Both the position numbers and the translations under genes were made by a program. The notes beneath the pieces were generated by a model, which saw nothing but the letters and a program-made list of their open reading frames with translations, was not told the origin of the DNA and made no database searches. Below, in pieces: positions 6,509-8,391 of a DNA stretch of 8,391 nt. The stretch comes from Oscillospiraceae bacterium. Its GTDB lineage: Bacteria; Bacillota; Clostridia; Oscillospirales; Oscillospiraceae. The DNA is taken from the NCBI GenBank assembly GCA_016296235.1, contig JAEDJR010000083.1, positions 1-8,391 of the forward strand, read 5' to 3'. Within the stretch, counting starts at the first letter, position 1; every line of letters begins with the position of its first letter.

Positions 6509-6533
6509 GGCTTGTGATCGTAATCACAAAGCC
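6509..6533 (+). promoter_or_regulatory. Leader hairpin / TGTGA-N6-TCACA palindrome upstream of the MATE gene
   Basis: TTGTGAT-CGTA-ATCACAA (6512-6529) is a perfect 7-bp inverted repeat around a 4-nt centre. As RNA it extends by GGC (6509-6511) pairing GCC (6531-6533), with A6530 bulged, giving a 10-bp hairpin. GCC 6531-6533 is also the base of the terminator's 5' arm, so the two hairpins compete for three pairs. As DNA the core TGTGA-N6-TCACA matches the half-site spacing of CRP/FNR-family operators. Centred near +24, it would suit a repressor. Both readings are open. Confidence 0.55.
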
Positions 6534-6577
6534 GGATAAGATGCCGGGTGCCGCCCGGAGTCTTGTCCGGCTTTTTT
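6531..6577 (+). terminator. Strong intrinsic terminator in the MATE leader
   Basis: Arms 6531-6548 and 6554-6571 form 17 of 18 base pairs (two of them G-U, one G-A mismatch at 6543/6559) around a 5-nt loop. They are followed immediately by six T (6572-6577). It is the only convincing terminator after degV, so it probably ends the marR-degV transcript. Only 16 nt separate it from the MATE start codon, so no promoter fits between. Every MATE transcript must read through it, which implies attenuation. Confidence 0.88.
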
Positions 6578-6593
6578 GGATATGGGAGGTACT

Positions 6594-7928
6594 ATGAAAC
6601 AAGCGCAGAATTTTACCAGCGGCAGGATTTTCGCGCCGCTGATTCGGTTCGCTCTGCCGGTTCTGGCGGCGCTGCTGCTGCAGACCATGTACGGCGCGGT
6701 GGATTTGCTGGTGGTGGGGCAGTTCGGCTCCTCTGCCGATGTCTCCGCCGTGGCCACCGGCAGCCAGATTATGCACTCCGTCACCGTGGTCATCACCGGT
6801 CTGGCCATGGGCCTGACCGTCCTGGTGGGCCGGAAAATCGGCGAGGGGCGGCCCCAGGAGGCCGGCAGCATCATCGGCAGCGGTATCTGGCTCTTCGGTG
6901 TCCTGTCCGTCGCTACCTCCGTGGTCATGGTCTGCACCGCAGGCCCCATAGCACGGGTCATGCAGGCGCCGGCGGAAGCCTTTGACCGGACCGTCTCCTA
7001 TGTGTCCATCTGCTCCGCAGGCGCCGTTTTTATTGTTGCCTATAACCTGGTGGGCAGCGTTTTCCGGGGAATCGGCGACTCCAATATGCCGCTGATTACG
7101 GTTTCCATCGCCTGTGTGCTGAACATCCTCGGCGACCTGGTGCTGGTTGCCGGCTTTCAGCTGGGCGCTGCCGGTGCCGCTCTGGCAACGGTATTCGCCC
7201 AGGCCGTCAGCGTTGTGCTCTCCCTGCTGCTGATTCGCCGCCGTCAGCTGCCCTTTTCCTTCGGAAGGCAGAATCTCCGGCCCCGGTCCGGCCACATCCG
7301 GCAGATGCTGGTGCTGGGCGTTCCCATCGCCCTGCAGGATCTGCTGGTGAGCATCTCCTTCCTGGTCATCATGGCCATCGTCAACAGTCTGGGTCTGACG
7401 GCCTCCGCCGGTGTGGGCGTGGCGGAAAAGCTCTGCGGCTTCGTCATGCTGGTTCCCTCCGCCTTTATGCAGTCCATGTCCGCCTTTGTGGCCCAGAATA
7501 TGGGCGCATCTCAGCCCGGGCGGGCCAAAAAGGCCCTTCTGTACGGCATCGCAACCTCCCTGGCCGTCGGACTGTTCATGGGATATCTGAATTTCTTCCA
7601 CGGCGATCTGCTGGCAGGTTTGTTCGCCCGGGACGCCGCCGTGATTTCCGCAGCTGCCGAATATCTGAAGGCCTATGCCATCGATTGCCTGCTGACCTCC
7701 TTCCTCTTCTGCTTTGAGGGCTACTTCAACGGCTGCGGCAACACCACCTTTGTCATGCTGCAGGGGATTATCGGCTCATTCCTGGTGCGCATCCCCGTCT
7801 CCTGGCTCATGAGCCGGCAGGCTGTGCCGTCGCTGTTCCGTATCGGTCTGGCCACACCGGCTTCCACCGTGGTGCAGATTCTTCTGTGCGGCATCTATTT
7901 CGCCGCTGTTCATCGAAAAAAACGCTGA
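6594..7928 (+). CDS. MATE-family multidrug/cation antiporter (DinF/NorM-like)
   Basis: A complete 444-residue inner-membrane transporter with the usual length and about twelve hydrophobic helices in two halves. The family exports drugs or metabolites in exchange for H+ or Na+. Landmarks are PLIRFALPVLAALLLQTMYGAVDLLVVGQFG at the N-terminus (read as 15-45), a helix-2 region with GLTVLVGRKIGEG, the conserved FRGIGDSNMPL at 157-167, GAAGAALATV at 191-200, and FVAQNMGA at 298-305 in the second half. The start at 6594 follows GGGAGG (6584-6589) after a short 4-nt spacer. An in-frame ATG at 6582 would overlap this site and is less likely. It follows marR-degV on the same strand but behind its own promoter and terminator leader. 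Its stop codon lies inside the arm of the downstream terminator. The substrate cannot be deduced. A lipid-glycan flippase role (same MOP superfamily) was considered, but the sequence is NorM/DinF-like. Confidence 0.93.
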   Translation: MKQAQNFTSGRIFAPLIRFALPVLAALLLQTMYGAVDLLVVGQFGSSADVSAVATGSQIMHSVTVVITGLAMGLTVLVGRKIGEGRPQEAGSIIGSGIWLFGVLSVATSVVMVCTAGPIARVMQAPAEAFDRTVSYVSICSAGAVFIVAYNLVGSVFRGIGDSNMPLITVSIACVLNILGDLVLVAGFQLGAAGAALATVFAQAVSVVLSLLLIRRRQLPFSFGRQNLRPRSGHIRQMLVLGVPIALQDLLVSISFLVIMAIVNSLGLTASAGVGVAEKLCGFVMLVPSAFMQSMSAFVAQNMGASQPGRAKKALLYGIATSLAVGLFMGYLNFFHGDLLAGLFARDAAVISAAAEYLKAYAIDCLLTSFLFCFEGYFNGCGNTTFVMLQGIIGSFLVRIPVSWLMSRQAVPSLFRIGLATPASTVVQILLCGIYFAAVHRKKR

Positions 7929-7974
7929 AAAAACTGCGGAGCTCCGTTCTTACAGAGCTCCGCAGTTTTTTCAG
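7925..7974. terminator. Symmetric bidirectional terminator between MATE and metK
   Basis: A perfect 20-bp inverted repeat (7925-7944 with 7955-7974) around a 10-nt loop. The stem contains A6 at 7928-7933 and T6 at 7966-7971, so each strand reads a GC-rich stem (core CTGCGGAGCTC) followed by a T-run. It can terminate the rightward MATE transcript and the leftward metK transcript. The MATE stop codon (7926-7928) is inside the left arm, and the metK stop lies only 6 nt beyond the right arm. Confidence 0.93.
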
Positions 7975-7980
7975 TCAAAC

Positions 7981-8391
<411 letters not shown>

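Noticed and set aside
5631..7601. A 656-codon minus-strand frame opposite degV and the MATE gene.
   Set aside because: It has shadow composition (H, G, Q, D-rich) and crosses the MATE promoter and terminator, while the plus strand encodes two well-recognised families.
6594..7928. The MATE protein as the flippase partner of the glycan cassette.
   Set aside because: Flippases and MATE pumps share a superfamily, but the motifs here (FRGIGDSNMPL, QNMGA) are those of DinF/NorM-type efflux pumps. The gene is on the opposite strand behind its own leader.
7925..7974. The perfect 20-bp inverted repeat as a transposon end or attachment site.
   Set aside because: The GC-rich stem with A6/T6 flanks between two convergent gene ends is fully explained as a bidirectional terminator.

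Overview
The window looks like chromosomal DNA from a GC-rich member of the Firmicutes, most likely class Clostridia (an Oscillospiraceae/Ruminococcaceae-type gut anaerobe). This rests on GGAGG-type ribosome binding sites before most genes, strong intrinsic terminators with T-runs, and family content (a DegV/FakB-type protein, a COG2509 FAD dehydrogenase, O-antigen-ligase-like proteins, a DinF/NorM-like MATE pump). The genus is inference. No rRNA, tRNA, CRISPR array, insertion sequence or phage gene was seen.

Left part (1-4976, minus strand). A three-gene operon is read right to left: two tandem, diverged O-antigen-ligase-like membrane proteins (3519-4976 and 2056-3522, joined by an ATGA overlap), then a family 2 glycosyltransferase (1072-2052, 3 nt further on). 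Together they look like a small cassette for building or attaching a cell-surface glycan. Beyond it, at 890-1071, lie a promoter, an inverted repeat and an intrinsic terminator, and then a FAD-dependent dehydrogenase of the COG2509 type (889 to the left edge, incomplete).

Middle (4977-6452). A 158-nt divergent control region carries two back-to-back promoters, both with exact TTGACA/TATAAT hexamers and 17-nt spacers. One drives the polysaccharide operon leftward. The other drives marR-degV rightward: a MarR-family repressor followed after 1 nt by a DegV/FakB-type fatty-acid-binding protein. An imperfect palindrome sits at the transcription start of marR and is the natural candidate for its operator.

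Right part (6453-8391). A promoter, a TGTGA-N6-TCACA palindrome/hairpin and a very strong terminator precede a MATE efflux transporter (6594-7928), with only 16 nt between terminator and start codon. A symmetric bidirectional terminator (7925-7974) then separates it from the convergent, incomplete metK (S-adenosylmethionine synthetase, 7981 to the right edge).

The most interesting signal is non-coding. Both the FAD dehydrogenase and the MATE gene can only be transcribed through an intrinsic terminator lying between a good promoter and their ribosome binding site. In both leaders an upstream element competes for part of the terminator stem. These look like two unrelated attenuators, possibly riboswitch-like, and I do not recognise either as a known class.
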